Assembly: GCA_001600635.1 (NCBI GenBank)
Contig: BCKL01000014.1
Coordinates: 138,202-202,201 of the forward strand
DNA length: 64,000 bases
Origin: Leucosporidium creatinivorum
Taxonomy: Eukaryota; Basidiomycota; Microbotryomycetes; Leucosporidiales; Leucosporidiaceae
Direction: 5' to 3'
The position numbers and the translations under genes were made by a program. A model generated the notes under the pieces. The model searched no databases. It had not been told where the DNA came from and was given only the letters and a program-made list of their open reading frames with translations. Numbering within the stretch: position 1 is the stretch's first letter; every line of letters begins with the position of its first letter. Below are positions 33,725-44,804 of the stretch, one piece after another.

Positions 33725-34456
33725 TCACTTTTGAGCCTCGGCCGACAGTGACACCATGTCGAACGTCTGGACACGATGAACGATGTCGTGGACCTAGTCA
33801 GAGGTGGATGGGATCAGCAGCTGGACGTGATTCAAGCTCAAACGTTGGTCAGCTCACGTAAGTGGTGATAATGCTGGTGTCGTCGTCCTCGCCCTCCTCC
33901 TCGTCCGTTTCGTCGAGGAGGATATGCGCCGCACGAAGCTCGACGGCGGTGGTCCACAGTCCTTCGATGTACTCCTCGAGGATACGATGGACCTTCTCCA
34001 TGTGTGTGAGAGCCTTGTTCATGTCTGTTGACCCACGCGGAGTCCGGCACATCAGCTGGCGTTCTGAGCTTCCTTCTCCGAGGTCGAGCTGGCTCGTAAC
34101 AGCAGAGACTCACCCTGCTCTGTATCGTTCAGACGATTCTCCCATTTACGCTTCTTCTCCGAAGGCGTCAAAGCTGAGGCAGGATGCGAGGCGTTGTCCA
34201 GAGCGGCGACGTTGAAGGGAGAAGCGGGCTCGGTGAAGGAGCGCTGGAGCGCGTCGAGGGCTTCCATCTGCAGTAGAGCAGTGCGGTCAGCCTCGGCATC
34301 ATAAGCGCTCTACTCCGGCTTGCACCTTTCGCGGGATGGTCCAGTTGGTGAGCAGGTAGGCCTTAGAGCGCGCTTGAAGCTGGCGGAGAAGGAGGGGTCA
34401 GCGCGAGCAGGGCTGTAGAGCGCCGAAATCAAGCTTACTTGAGGGTAATCGTGCAT
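33725..34456 (-). CDS. Small coiled-coil protein, unrecognised
   Basis: Exons 34456-34439, 34379-34326, 34267-34114, 34024-33858 and 33793-33725 encode 153 residues, starting MHDYPQLQARSKAYLL. The stretch RLNDTEQDMNKALTHMEKVH through ILEEYIEGLWTTAVEL has heptad-like spacing and should form a coiled coil; an acidic run (DETDEEEGEDDD) follows. All five exons join in frame with standard introns. The first exon is 18 bases and the start is not certain, because the preceding sequence also contains splice-like signals. Size and coiled coil would fit a subunit of a larger assembly such as a kinetochore or adaptor complex, but no family can be named. Confidence 0.5.
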
Positions 34457-34751
34457 AGCCGCGCTTTTCTGTAGCTTGGTAGACCCTGGGCGAGAGCTGG
34501 AGAGAGGATGCGTGCAGTGCAGGAGGCGAACCGGGAGCTGGCCACCTTGAGGAGGTCGAAGCTCGAAACGGCTTGCCCTTCCACCACATCTCGTCAACTC
34601 GCTCGTCGCTACAGGAAGCTCGTACAGCTCGGATAGACGCCTGCAGAACTTGCCTGCTGCTTTATAGCCCTACATCCGGCCTAGGGAGCTCGCTCAACTC
34701 GTCCGCCTCTCCTCGTTCTCTTCTCTCTCCCTTCTCTCGTAGTCTCAAAGC

Positions 34752-35617
34752 ATGGTAGGCATTTCGATGCCTGTCTGTGTAGACCCAGCGCTAATCTACT
34801 CACCACCAGTCGCAAATCGGAGGACGCTGGGCTGCTCGGAAAGGACAAGGTGCTTTCGTGCCGCGAGCAGAGCTTACAGCGCAGCAGCAGGCCGTGTTGG
34901 CAGCAGGTGAGCTTCTAGCGATATGCAGGTACTCGCACCGCCCTGCTGACTTGCTCTCGGCTCGCAGTCCCTCACTGGAAGCGAGAATGGGTGCGGCCAG
35001 CAGCTCTCAAACCCGGGCAGCGACCAGGCTACAAGGGTGAGCACTCTCTCTGAAGCCTTACATCTCATCTCATATTACCTCTGCTCCGCCTCCTCGCCTC
35101 CTCGCTTTCATCACTCCTTCGCCGCTCTCGTCCTCCAAGCACGCGTCGAGCTGACTCTCCCTTCTTCTCTATAGTCCTTAAATGGGTCATCGACGACTCG
35201 GCCAGCGCACAAGTCGGTACAGAAGAGGAGATGCAAGCCGCCATGCAGGTCGTAGCCGCCGGCGAGGTCGCTCAACTGCCAGGTCAGGCCACCCCCGCCG
35301 GCCTGTCCACCGAGGTCTCGACTCCCGCACCCGCTACAGGCAGCGGCACAGCTACTCCAGCGGTAGCTGAGAGCGATCTTGTCCCTGTCAACGCCGCCGA
35401 CAAGCCTGCTGAAGGACCAGCACCTGATGGGACGAACCCCGGAGTGCAGGATGCCGTCAAGGAGCTGCAGCAGGCGTCGACGGAGGGGCTGATTAGTGAG
35501 GACGTCGAGATGGGACAGCCCAAGACGTTTGTTGAGGATGAGGTGCAGGTGGCTCAAGAGGCGACTCGGGGAATGGTCGGGATGACGGTGCCCGAGGTTG
35601 TCGAGGGAACGGCGTGA
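34752..35617 (+). CDS. BCL7-like protein (weak similarity)
   Basis: Exons 34752-34754, 34810-34906, 34968-35036 and 35175-35617 encode 203 residues. As in LSM2, the first coding exon is just the ATG, with an intron (gtaggc) right after it. Residues ~34-60 contain HWKREWVRP followed by GYKVLKWVIDD, which resembles the [20 protein letters not shown] core at the N-terminus of BCL7 proteins, subunits of SWI/SNF chromatin remodellers. The remaining ~140 residues are Ala/Pro/Thr/Glu-rich and probably disordered, as in BCL7. The identification rests on the short tryptophan-spaced motif only. It is convergent with SLD2 (176-base gap). Confidence 0.5.
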
Positions 35618-35792
35618 GGATTAAGCTAGGACCGCGACACGCAGCTCGATGTTGTACTATACAGAAGTACCTGGAGATTTTCCTCGAGCGTGGCGAAGGA
35701 GCTCAGAGAGGGTGCAAGCAGCTCGAGCTTCTCTCGGCTCTCATTTCGCCGAGTTTCCGCCGAGATGCTAGATGAACACCAATGCTTACAGC

Positions 35793-37760
35793 TCACCACC
35801 TCTCATCATACCAATCCATCTCTCCATCTCCCAGATCCTTCCACCCCTCCGCATCACTCGCCCAATCATCATCACTGCCTCCCTCCTCAACAGCCTCCTC
35901 CTCGCCCTCGCTTCCCGCCGCTTCAGCGAGGTCCACCAACCCCGTCACCTTCTTGCGCCTTGCTGGATCCGTCAGCAGTTCCTTGACGCGCGAGTCGCGC
36001 TCCTTTTCTCGCTTCTGAGCGGTCTTCTTGATGGGCGAGGAGCGGAGGGAGAGGATCGAGGCGAGTTCGGAGTCGAGGAGGGAGGTGTCGATTGGTGGTT
36101 CGCCGTCTTGCACGTGAGGGAGGTCGAGGTCGTCGTCGTCCGAGTCGAGGGGAGCGCTGGCTCGAGCGGTGTGCTGAGAGTGAGGATGCTGGGACGCGAG
36201 GAGGTCGGCCGAGTCGCGATAGAAGAGTGAGGCACCTTGCGATTCGTCGTAGTCGTCCTCATCCTCGTCGTCTGCTCCATCGTCCTGCTCCATGGCTTGC
36301 GGATCCCGCTCGTTGCCGCCCGCCTTGTAATAAGGTCGCCGAGGGTGGATGAGGACTCGGTCGACCTTGTCGCCTCCCTCGCCGACTTTCATGTCCAGCA
36401 CGAGAGCATCGCCAAGCTTTCTCCTTTCCGCCGCTACCTCCTCATCATCCTCGCTGTCCACCTCCATCGCGTTCTTGCCCTTCCCTCGGCCTCGGCCATT
36501 CGTCGCCTTCGCCGTCGCCTTGCCTTTGCCCTTCGCTCCTGCTCCAGCAACGACCTTCTTCCGCTTGGCCTTCGCTCCCTTGCCTTTGGTCTCTTCCTCC
36601 TCAAAGTCCGAGTCGGCCTGCTCGACCTCGGCCGGCGGAGTAGGAGCGCGCTTGGTGCCCCGAGCCGACGAGTGCGAAGTGCCGTTCGAGGCGCCGTTGA
36701 CAGCGGCCTTGGTCGTCTTGAGCGAGCTGGTGAAAGCAGCGGTGAAGGGTTTTGGTGGCGGAGGGGGAAGAGGGGCGGCAGGCTCGGTGGTGGTTTGGAA
36801 GAGAGGCTTGAACTCCTTGCGCTTGCCGGCTGCTGGCTTGACGGGCGAAGGACCGAGGGCCTCGTCAATCATGGCAGCGTAGTCGTCGTCCATGGTCGCA
36901 TCGAAGTCCTCATCGTCCTCCATACGACGAGAGGAGGAAGCTCGAGGCGCCGCCGAGGAGAACATACTCTCCCACCCTCTCGTCGCGTCGCTGCTCCCCC
37001 ATCCAGCACCTTCCCTGGTTCTCCCCTTGCCGAGTATCTTCTCCTTTGACTTCTCCTTGATTTCGTCGTCGAAGAGAGCCTTCTTGGCGGGGCTGTTGCC
37101 GACGGCGAAGGGGTTGTACTTCTTGGGCGAGCCGACGACGGGCAGGGACTCCTCCGCTTTCCTCCCACTGCTGCGCGAAGCTGATGTAGCACGATTGGGC
37201 GAGCCAAATGTGGAATGAGCTGCTGCTAGAGCGCGTAGCTTGGACGGCGAGTTGGCGATCACGTAGGTGGGCCCTCCCTCGCCTCCTCCAGCCGACTGGG
37301 CGGGCGAGACGGCGCCGGCCGAGGCAGCAGAGGTGCGCTTTGGTGGTTTGGGCTTGGTGGGAGTGCGGAAGATGTTGGCGGGGAGGGTGGGGAGAGCTGC
37401 CGCACCGCGAGTCGAGGCAGACGCGTCTGAGGTGGACGAGGAAGGGTGTACAGAGGAGGAAGGAATGGCGCTGGGGGCTAGCTTGGCCGTTTTAGACTTG
37501 TTGTACTCTTTGTACTTGGCGGCTGTAGTATGGTAGCGCGGGTCAGCTCTCGAGAGCAAGCGACGCGAGGTTGGTTCATCGAGCTGCTCACCAATCTCGG
37601 GATTAGCCTTGATATCAGCCTTAGTCGGATCTTGACCACCATGGGAGGCGCGGAAGGCGTTCTCCCACGCCTTGAGTTCAGCCTTGAGCGACGACAGGAT
37701 GAGCGAGACGAACGGGCGGAGGGCAAGAAGCGAGACGCTCTGGCGGCCAAGTCGACCCAT
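35793..37760 (-). CDS. SLD2: SLD2/DRC1-type DNA replication regulator
   Basis: Exons 37760-37592 and 37522-35793 encode 632 residues. The N-terminus contains LKAELKAWENAF and, across the intron, DIKANPEIAAKYKEYNK, the hallmark of Sld2/Drc1 (and of the N-terminus of RecQL4). The rest is Ser/Pro/Lys-rich with several SP and TP sites (for example FRTPTKPKPPK, NSPSKLR, GSPKKYNPF, NSPAKKALF), consistent with control by cyclin-dependent kinase, which in yeast lets Sld2 bind Dpb11 at origins. The C-terminal part has acidic stretches and a region KTAQKREKERDSRVKELL. The intron (gtgagc to ctacag, branch gctgac) restores the conserved motif. The first 25 residues are hydrophobic and not typical, so the true start may be further in. 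Confidence 0.85.
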   Translation of the reverse strand: MGRLGRQSVSLLALRPFVSLILSSLKAELKAWENAFRASHGGQDPTKADIKANPEIGEQLDEPTSRRLLSRADPRYHTTAAKYKEYNKSKTAKLAPSAIPSSSVHPSSSTSDASASTRGAAALPTLPANIFRTPTKPKPPKRTSAASAGAVSPAQSAGGGEGGPTYVIANSPSKLRALAAAHSTFGSPNRATSASRSSGRKAEESLPVVGSPKKYNPFAVGNSPAKKALFDDEIKEKSKEKILGKGRTREGAGWGSSDATRGWESMFSSAAPRASSSRRMEDDEDFDATMDDDYAAMIDEALGPSPVKPAAGKRKEFKPLFQTTTEPAAPLPPPPPKPFTAAFTSSLKTTKAAVNGASNGTSHSSARGTKRAPTPPAEVEQADSDFEEEETKGKGAKAKRKKVVAGAGAKGKGKATAKATNGRGRGKGKNAMEVDSEDDEEVAAERRKLGDALVLDMKVGEGGDKVDRVLIHPRRPYYKAGGNERDPQAMEQDDGADDEDEDDYDESQGASLFYRDSADLLASQHPHSQHTARASAPLDSDDDDLDLPHVQDGEPPIDTSLLDSELASILSLRSSPIKKTAQKREKERDSRVKELLTDPARRKKVTGLVDLAEAAGSEGEEEAVEEGGSDDDWASDAEGWKDLGDGEMDWYDERW

Positions 37761-37929
37761 CGTCAGAGCTGTAGGAGATCAAAGTCGCAAACAATCTACA
37801 TTCAGCTGCTAACTCTTCAGAGGGGTGTATAGCCTGGCAGCTCCACACTTCCGCTCTCTCCGGTTCGCACTTGCCTGCGCGCCGAGCTCGACGACTTCGA
37901 AACAGAGTCTACTTCCATGAGTGACAGAT

Positions 37930-40900
37930 CTACAATAGCTGATGACGCGCCTCGTCGGGCGTGAGAACGTTCATACGACTAGGACGCTCTCCAGCGTTCT
38001 GCGAAACGAGGGAAGGAGAAGGTCAGCTCATCGCCGAAGTCTGCGAAGCGCAGGAGAGACAACGTACAAGCTTGGCAAAGTCGAGCTGCCTGGCAAGATG
38101 CGGAAGATCCTTGGGGATGAGACTAGGGAAGACGAGCACATGGTAAGGCTGCTTGAAGGTGAAGCCTCGTTCCCTCCATTGCGAAGCCAGCTCGTCGGCC
38201 GCCTCGAGTGCGATGCTGATGTCGGCTCGGCGATACCTCGCCTCGGCGGGGATGCAGATCCAGTGCTCGGCGAATCCTCCGTCGACGAGGGAGATGGAGG
38301 TGGCGGACAGCTCGAGCGATTCGACGCGCGAGACGATGGGGTCGGCTTGCGAGTCGATTGAAACGACGGCGACCTTCTGAGGGTGGGTGGGGCGGAATCG
38401 CCAGTAGTGGGCGGAGGCATACTCGAGGCCGTCGAGGCCGTGCTGTGGTTCCGGAGCGAAATTAGCTATGTCGGGCTGAGGATAAGGCGAAAGCTCGACT
38501 GCTCACCCAGAAGTAGGCGGTCTCGGAGCCTTCGCGGAGCACGGTGACATGGCGACCATCCTGCAGGAGAGAGAGGACGTCAGCATAATTAAAGTGGCCT
38601 TCAAGTCTAGCGAACTCACCGCAATCGTCTCGGCAAAATCGACGCAGGACTCCTGCTCCAAAGGAAGCGAGCCCTGTCCGAGCCAAGCGTAGACCTCTCC
38701 GACGAGCGAGAAGACGGTACAGTAGCCTGAGCAGATGCTCTTCGAGGTCTGCGAGGGTAGCTAGGTTAGCAATCTGAAGCTCGGCGAAGTCAAGGCGCTT
38801 ACGAGAGCGACCTCCTCGACGAAGACGACCTCCTCGTGCGATTGGATCGAGTAGAGCTTCGTGTCGAGGTGGTTGAAGTCCTCGCGATTGCCCTAGAGAA
38901 TACGAGAGTGTTAGCGGCTGTCCTCGCTCGACCAAGTCGACCGAAGCTCACCTTGCAGATCGTGATCTGGTCGCCGAAGACCTCGACCAACTCCCTCGGC
39001 TCAAAGCGATATCGCACAAGATGCGGGACGGCGCCGTAAGCCTGCGCGATCTTCCTCGCCCGCTCGTTGATCTTCTCGTCGAACTCCCTCGACTCGTTGC
39101 CGACCCAAATCCACATCTTGGCGACCTCCCTGCCGCCCATGAGGCTGCTCCTGTTGACGATGGCGAGGATCTCGGATTGGTAAAAGACGTGGTTGTGATC
39201 GATAACCTCCGCTGATCCCGAGGTAAGACTGTAGACGTCAAGGCCGAGCGAGTCGCCAGGAACTCGAGGGGAGAGAACGGGCGACTTGGCGAGCTCAACG
39301 GCGCGGTCGATGGAAGGACGGTGGACGGCGACCATACTGGCCTGTCGCTCGCGAGGGGAGAGACCGTCGGGAGCGTCGGTGAAAGCCGAGTCGCCCGAGG
39401 TTTGACGAGACATCATTGACGCCGAGTCGGAGACGGCGATGATTTGGACAGCGCGAGGAGCGGCGACAGTGTGGTAGGTGGCAATCTCGGGGGATGCGGC
39501 GGTGCTGACTTGCGAGAACGTTGTGGTGGGCGAGGGTTGGAAGTCGGTGGGAGTGGAAGGCTCGGCGGTCTGGCGAGAGTCGGGACGAGGCTTGACGCCG
39601 TAAGACTCCTTCGTAGGGGAGGTCATCGCCGAGGCGTTGGACTTGGTGGGACCCCAGGACGAGATGGCGTCGCGAACCGACGTCGGCGAAGCGGTGTCCT
39701 GCAGCGACTGGCTGCGAGCGCCGCTGTTGTTCGACTTGATGGATGCCGAAGAAGGTGGGCCTTGGTACGAGGTGTGTTTGCTCTGCTTTCCTGACAGAAC
39801 TCCCTTGCGAGGGTCGAAAGGCGAGCCGGCGGCGGAGGACGAGGAAGGAGCAGCGCGGAAGGGATCTTGGAAGCGAGGGAAGCCGTCGTCGTGCTCAACA
39901 TTGGTGCTCGTCTCGGGCTGCAGCGAGCGTGGAGAGATCAGCGACAAAACGGTCGGACTGAGACGAGAAGACGAACTTGGCTGAGCTTCGAGATGGTAGG
40001 ATCAGGCGACGAGGTCGTTCCAGGTCGTTGGAAGATGCCGATTCCGATGCCAATCCGTCCTGCCTTCTGCGCCTCCTCCTGCGCTCTCCTCCTATGCTCC
40101 TCGACGGGATCTGTATTGGGGTTGTAGTCCTGAGGCGCGTCGGGGATGGCGACGATAGGAGCTGGCGCAGCAGCGGGAGGCGCCTTTGCGGCCGACATGC
40201 CAGGCAAAGCGACGCCGCGAGTGTGCTTGGGAGCGACGTGCTCGGAAGGCTGAGTGGGAGAGGGGGCATCTTGCGACCAGGGGGAAGCCTTGACGCCGAT
40301 GGGCACTCCGCTCCAGCGACCGACGGCGGGCTTGGCAATGGGCGACTCGGCGGGCATGCTCCGAGGGGAGGCCTCTGCTGGGGCCGCGACGGGCGCAGAA
40401 GGCGAGGGCCAGGAGGCTGAGAAAGTAGGCGGAGAGTCGGCGATGGGGGGGAGAGTAGGCGAGGTGGCGGCGCGCTGAGTTGCTGAAGACTCGGCGGATG
40501 GCTCGACCGAGTAGGTCGATGCGGGACTGGCGATGGTGGGTACCGGACTGGTGATACTGACAGTGGGGAGCCCAGGGAGGGGAGTTGGACTAGCGGTAGA
40601 GACGGAAGGGTTGGGACTGTCGTTGGCGAAGGCGGGGCTGGCCGACGCAAGAGCGGGACTTGAGGAGGCGGAAGTCGAGGTGGCGGTGGTCGCTCCTCGC
40701 GGCGTCGACTTGGGCGGCCGAGCACGGTTGCGGTTGACCTGTAGGCGAGGAAGCGTTAGCGTTGGTGCCGAACGAAGGAATCGAGGAGAACTTACATGCA
40801 CCAGCGCCGGGCTCTCCCTTGGCGGAGAAAGCTCCTCCTTCTTCTCCTGCTTCTCGCTCCACCTCTCAGCAGAGGGCTTCCCAACCCCAGCTCCCACTGG

Positions 40901-43010
40901 CGGGCTCCAAGGACCTGCACCGACCTCAGGACTCCTCGGCGAGCTCTCGCCGCTGCCCGTCACGTTAGGCATGTCCCGTCCCCACCGCTCCAGCACGCTG
41001 TTCTTCTTAGCATGCGTAGGTCGAGATCCTCCGCCCATCAATGGACTCGACTCGGAAGGAGGAGAAGGCGAAGAGACGCCCCTCTCCTTCTCCTCGCCCC
41101 ACTTGAGACGCTCGGCGACGATCTTGGACGACTGAAGTCGAGTAAGCGAGTCGGTGTGCGATGAGTGCGCCGTAGAGCGAGCTGACTCGGGAGAGCTGGG
41201 GGCTTGAGGCGACATGATCGTGGAGAGAGGGCGAGCCGAGCGAAGCGATTCGGGTGAGTCGGGAAGGAGAGGGGATGTGTCTTGGCGGAGGGGAGGCGAG
41301 TACTCGTCATCGTCTTCTGCGACGGGGAGGGGTGGAGAGCGCGAAATGATCTTGGCTTCGACGAGAGGAGGAGCTTCGGGGAGGGGAGTAGGGACGAGAG
41401 GAGGGGCTGCGAAGGTGGGCGCGGGGGTAGGCGTCGAGATACCGGGAGTAGCGACCTTGTTGCCGCTGTTGAGGGACTCCGCACGAGCTCGAACGGATCC
41501 TGCGACGACCATCCCGGGCATAGCAACGCCTCCGAGGCCCTTCGGCCGAGCATGCGCTGGTCCTTCGTCGAGCGAGTGCTGAGGAGATTGCGAGTTGAGA
41601 CGAGGTCCTGCAGCCGTCGAGCCGAAGAGGGTGGCGAGCGAGCGAGCTTGAGGAGGTCCAGCGGTTCTGGTAGGAGAAGCGGGAGCCGACTTGTCGAGAT
41701 TGATGGCGGAGAAGGGGAAAGCTCGACTCGGCGAGGAGGGGCCCGCGACTGCGCCCGCTTTGGTAGGGGAGGCGGGAGGCGCCTTGTCGGTGAAGATCTT
41801 GGGCGAGGGGAGGGGCTTGCGTGCAGATCCAGGCTGGATGGAGATGGCTTTGTAGGAGCGGCCAGCTGGACTAGGCGAGCGAGAGCGAGGCAGTGCCGAA
41901 AAGGTCGAGGCGCCCAGGATGGGAGGGGTGACTGCCGGTTGCGAGAAGGTGTTGTCGGCGGTTCCGAAGGTCATGGAAGGGGTGGATCTGCTCTTGACGG
42001 GCTCTGGTGCTGGCTGGGCGGGCTGCCATCGGTCGAGCACGCTCGGCTTGTTCGGCTTGCTCGGGCTGACGGGCTTGGTGGGACTGGCGGGGACGACCGA
42101 GGAGGCAAGAGGCGGTACTCCTCCCTTGAGGTAGCTTGCGAGGCTGATTCCACGCGCTGGCGGGTCGGCAGGCCGCGCTGGCGGGTCGGCAGGCTCAGGC
42201 TGTTTCCCCCAGCGAGACTTCGTAGCGGCCATCTCGCGCTCGAGGCGATCCGTCTCCTCGCGCTCGTCCTCGGTCGGTCCCGTTCCGATTCGGTGTAGTC
42301 GAGGAGGCTTGGCCCCGCCTCCCATGAAGGAGGCGAGCGAGGGAGGAGCGCCGTCGGTCGGTTTCCTGGCCCCGCCTTGAGCTGCGAGAGCGGTGATGTT
42401 GGCGCGCGCGGAAGCTGCTCCTCCCGACGGTGACGACGTGACGGTGCTTCCCGAAGCTCGTGCGAGACGTTCTTGACGAGCGCGGGCGATGTCCTGTAGG
42501 GAGACGAGAAGCGAGACGCATCAGCCTCCTCCGCCCGTGCACCCTTTCAATCGTCTGCAGAACATCCGGCGAGCTCTCCCAGGCACTGTAGTAATGTATG
42601 TACTCCTTCCGAGCAATCTGCGCCACTCCAGCGCCCTCACTCGACCCCTCAACCCCTCGCTCAACACCACGTCTCTGCGCCCCACTCGTACTCACCTGCT
42701 CTACATCATCGCCAGAAGCTCGAGCAGCTTGTCCAAAGCTTCTCTGACCTTGTCCATATCCTGTAGGGCTCGGCATGTAGCTCGAGTTGCCGTAAGCTTG
42801 GGAGCCCGTGCTCGTGCCGTCCATGCTGAGCGAAGTGTGCGTTGAAGGACCGCTGCCTCGGAGGGAGAGCTTGGAGGAGGAAGGGGACAGGGAGGGGAGG
42901 GGGAAGGCTGGGAGTGAGATGGGAGGGAGCGGCGCCAAGTGAGTCGTCACCTCGCCCTCGTTCGAGTCGTCCAAGTCGAACAAGAGCAGCGAGGGATCCG
43001 GCGCTGCCAT
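37930..43010 (-). CDS. Large gelsolin-domain protein (fungal DUF4045-type)
   Basis: Ten exons (43010-42696, 42617-42543, 42493-40796, 40738-39977, 39917-38952, 38892-38803, 38748-38620, 38560-38507, 38442-38068, 37998-37930) encode 1510 residues. The first ~1100 residues are Ser/Pro/Ala-rich and repetitive, with recurring blocks such as KPSVLDRW and KKNSVLERWGRD; a short ordered piece, ARKEYIHYYSAWESSPDVLQ, comes from a 75-base exon. The C-terminal ~400 residues carry gelsolin-like repeats: AKMWIWVGNESREFDEKINE, SGYCTVFSLVGEVYAWLGQG, HYWRFRPTHPQKVAVVSI. Fungal proteins of this build pair a disordered N-terminus with gelsolin repeats and are thought to act on actin or cell polarity, mostly uncharacterised. 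Every join keeps the frame. One intron uses gttcgt. Confidence 0.8.
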
Positions 43011-43590
43011 GCTGTAGGTGTCGAGTTAGTCGGTCGTTACGGGTACAGCTTTGGTAGGCCCAAGCGGGCGATTCGGAGTTGGAAGTAGTCGAGAAGGTGG
43101 TGGGAGGAGCGAGAGCCTTTTTGGAGCTCGCTTCTGAAGAGGGCCCCTCCGCTGAGAGTTGAGATAGGTTGAGATTCGGTTTTAGGCTGTTGGTAGGCTA
43201 CCTGAACAGTGCAGAAGTTCTGTCAAAGCTACTGACAGCTTGCATCAAACTGCTCGCCTCCTGCAAGCTGGCAAGAGCGACTGCTGGCAAGGCAAGCTTC
43301 GCCGAGCTCATTCGCACTCACTCGCCATCTTCTCCACTTCCGTAACGACTCGCTGAGGGTTGGACTCAAGTCAAGCTTTTCAGGTAGAGCTCGTATGTTC
43401 AGCTGCGTTCTCTCCAGCGCTTCTCACATCACCTTTTGTCGCCTGCCGGCGCGAGTCTCCATCCACCGACTCCGAACTTCGATGCCGAGGCGCATGGAAC
43501 ACCCCTTCGAACCGAAAGTCCGCTCTAGAGCACAACCTTGGTCAGCTCATTCCCAGCTGCGTCCCTCCAGATGCACCTGCTTACTCACGG
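43011..43590. other. Region between gelsolin gene and B3
   Basis: About 580 bases, presumably promoter of the gelsolin gene and trailer of B3 (both minus strand). No gene or repeat recognised. Unlike B1 and B2, this flank does not match the arm flanks. Confidence 0.4.
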
Positions 43591-44804
43591 CTAAGCCCTA
43601 TGGCAACTCGGCGTGCTGCTCCCATGAAGCCCTATCCTCCTCGCTTGGCACTCGGCTTTGAGGTCTTCGAGGTGGATCCACGTATCCGGTTTATTCGCAA
43701 TCATGATGGCGTGGACCTTGGTCAACGAGCGATGAGCGGCTCGTAGTAGGCGGATCTCTTCGGCGAAGTCACGGTCGGGCGACTCGCTGGTGAGGACGAG
43801 ATGGTCGATGGGCGAGGCGAGGGCAGCAAACATTGCGGGATGCAGCTGATTGATGGAGAGTGTCTCGAGTGACTTGCAGCTCACGAATAAGGGCAGGAGA
43901 GGGCGAAGAAGGTCGAGCGAGGAGGTGCCAAAGTCGACGTTGAGGTGTGTGAAGCGCAATGCGCCGGTGAAGCTGAGCTCAGGAAGCTGTACACCCAGGG
44001 TCGGGTACTGGTTTCTCGAATCATCGATAACGAGGACGACAGATCCTGAGGTAGCTTCCAATAGCGACGCGACGAAGCGATTCGGCATCATGCCTTCTCC
44101 GAGCGGGTAGAGCAGGTCGAGATGCAGGTGCTTGAGGGTGAAGGCGAGTCTCTTTGGGATTCCTCGAGCTGTTGCTTTGATCCTGATCTCTCCTAGCAGT
44201 GACAGTCGCGACAGGTCTGCGAAAGGGACGCCGTCAGCGATGGGGAAGCGTCGCCGAGTTGAGACCAAACGCGCTTACCGGCAAGGCTAGGATCGCAGAA
44301 GATCCAGGGATCGATGTGCTCGGCATAGGCGATGTGAATGGCCTGCACCGTTTGGCACTGATGGAGGATCAGCGCAGCCAAAGAGCCATCAAGGGGAGTC
44401 CACGTTTCGGCGGGCATCTCGCCGAGCGCAAGTCTGTACGTGGAGCCGCTCTTATTGGCAGTAGCGAGGAAGCTCTTGATAGAGTCGTTAGTCTTTAGGT
44501 GAGGGGTCGTCCAGAGTAGGCTTTGAGCTTCCAGCCTCCAGAGCGAGCAAACGAGGGAGGCCTGACGGAGGAAGGTACGGCGCTCGAGAGTCTCGGGACC
44601 TGTGTACATCATGGGGTGGGGGCCCTCCTCTGCTCCCGCCTGTATGATCTTGAGTTGGAGCTCGGGCGGCAAGCGAGGGGGTGGGAGTTGGAGCTGGGCG
44701 CACTGAGCGTCGAGCTGAGCTTGTCGGTCCTTCTTGAGCTTCCTCCTCGCTGCTCCCGAGCGTTTGCCGTGTGCTGTAGGCTGTTGAGGTAGCTGAGCTT
44801 CCAT
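43591..44804 (-). CDS. F-box-like protein, B subtype (copy B3)
   Basis: Exons 44804-44279 and 44216-43591 encode 383 residues, apparently intact. It starts MEAQLPQQ and keeps the basic block with one change (KLKKD), then the F-box (PRLPPELQLKIIQ, RRTFLRQASLVCSLW, EAQSLLW) and the family C-terminal half (SPIDHLVLTSESPDRDFAEE, LLRAAHRSLTKV). The intron (gtaagc to ctgcag, with gctgat-like branch ctgac nearby) is at the family site. It has clearly diverged from B1/B2, giving the time depth that the B1/B2 pair lacks. It lies head-to-head with C3 across a 764-base spacer. Near the end the frame passes a possible 3' intron and the last ~15 residues differ from other members. Confidence 0.7.

Noticed and set aside
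36237-37049. 270-codon plus-strand frame opposite SLD2
   Set aside because: Antisense shadow; the minus strand has the Sld2 motif and a consistent intron.
41282-42298. 338-codon plus-strand frame opposite the gelsolin-domain gene
   Set aside because: Arg/Gly-rich shadow of the Ser/Pro-rich exon; no start context or family likeness.
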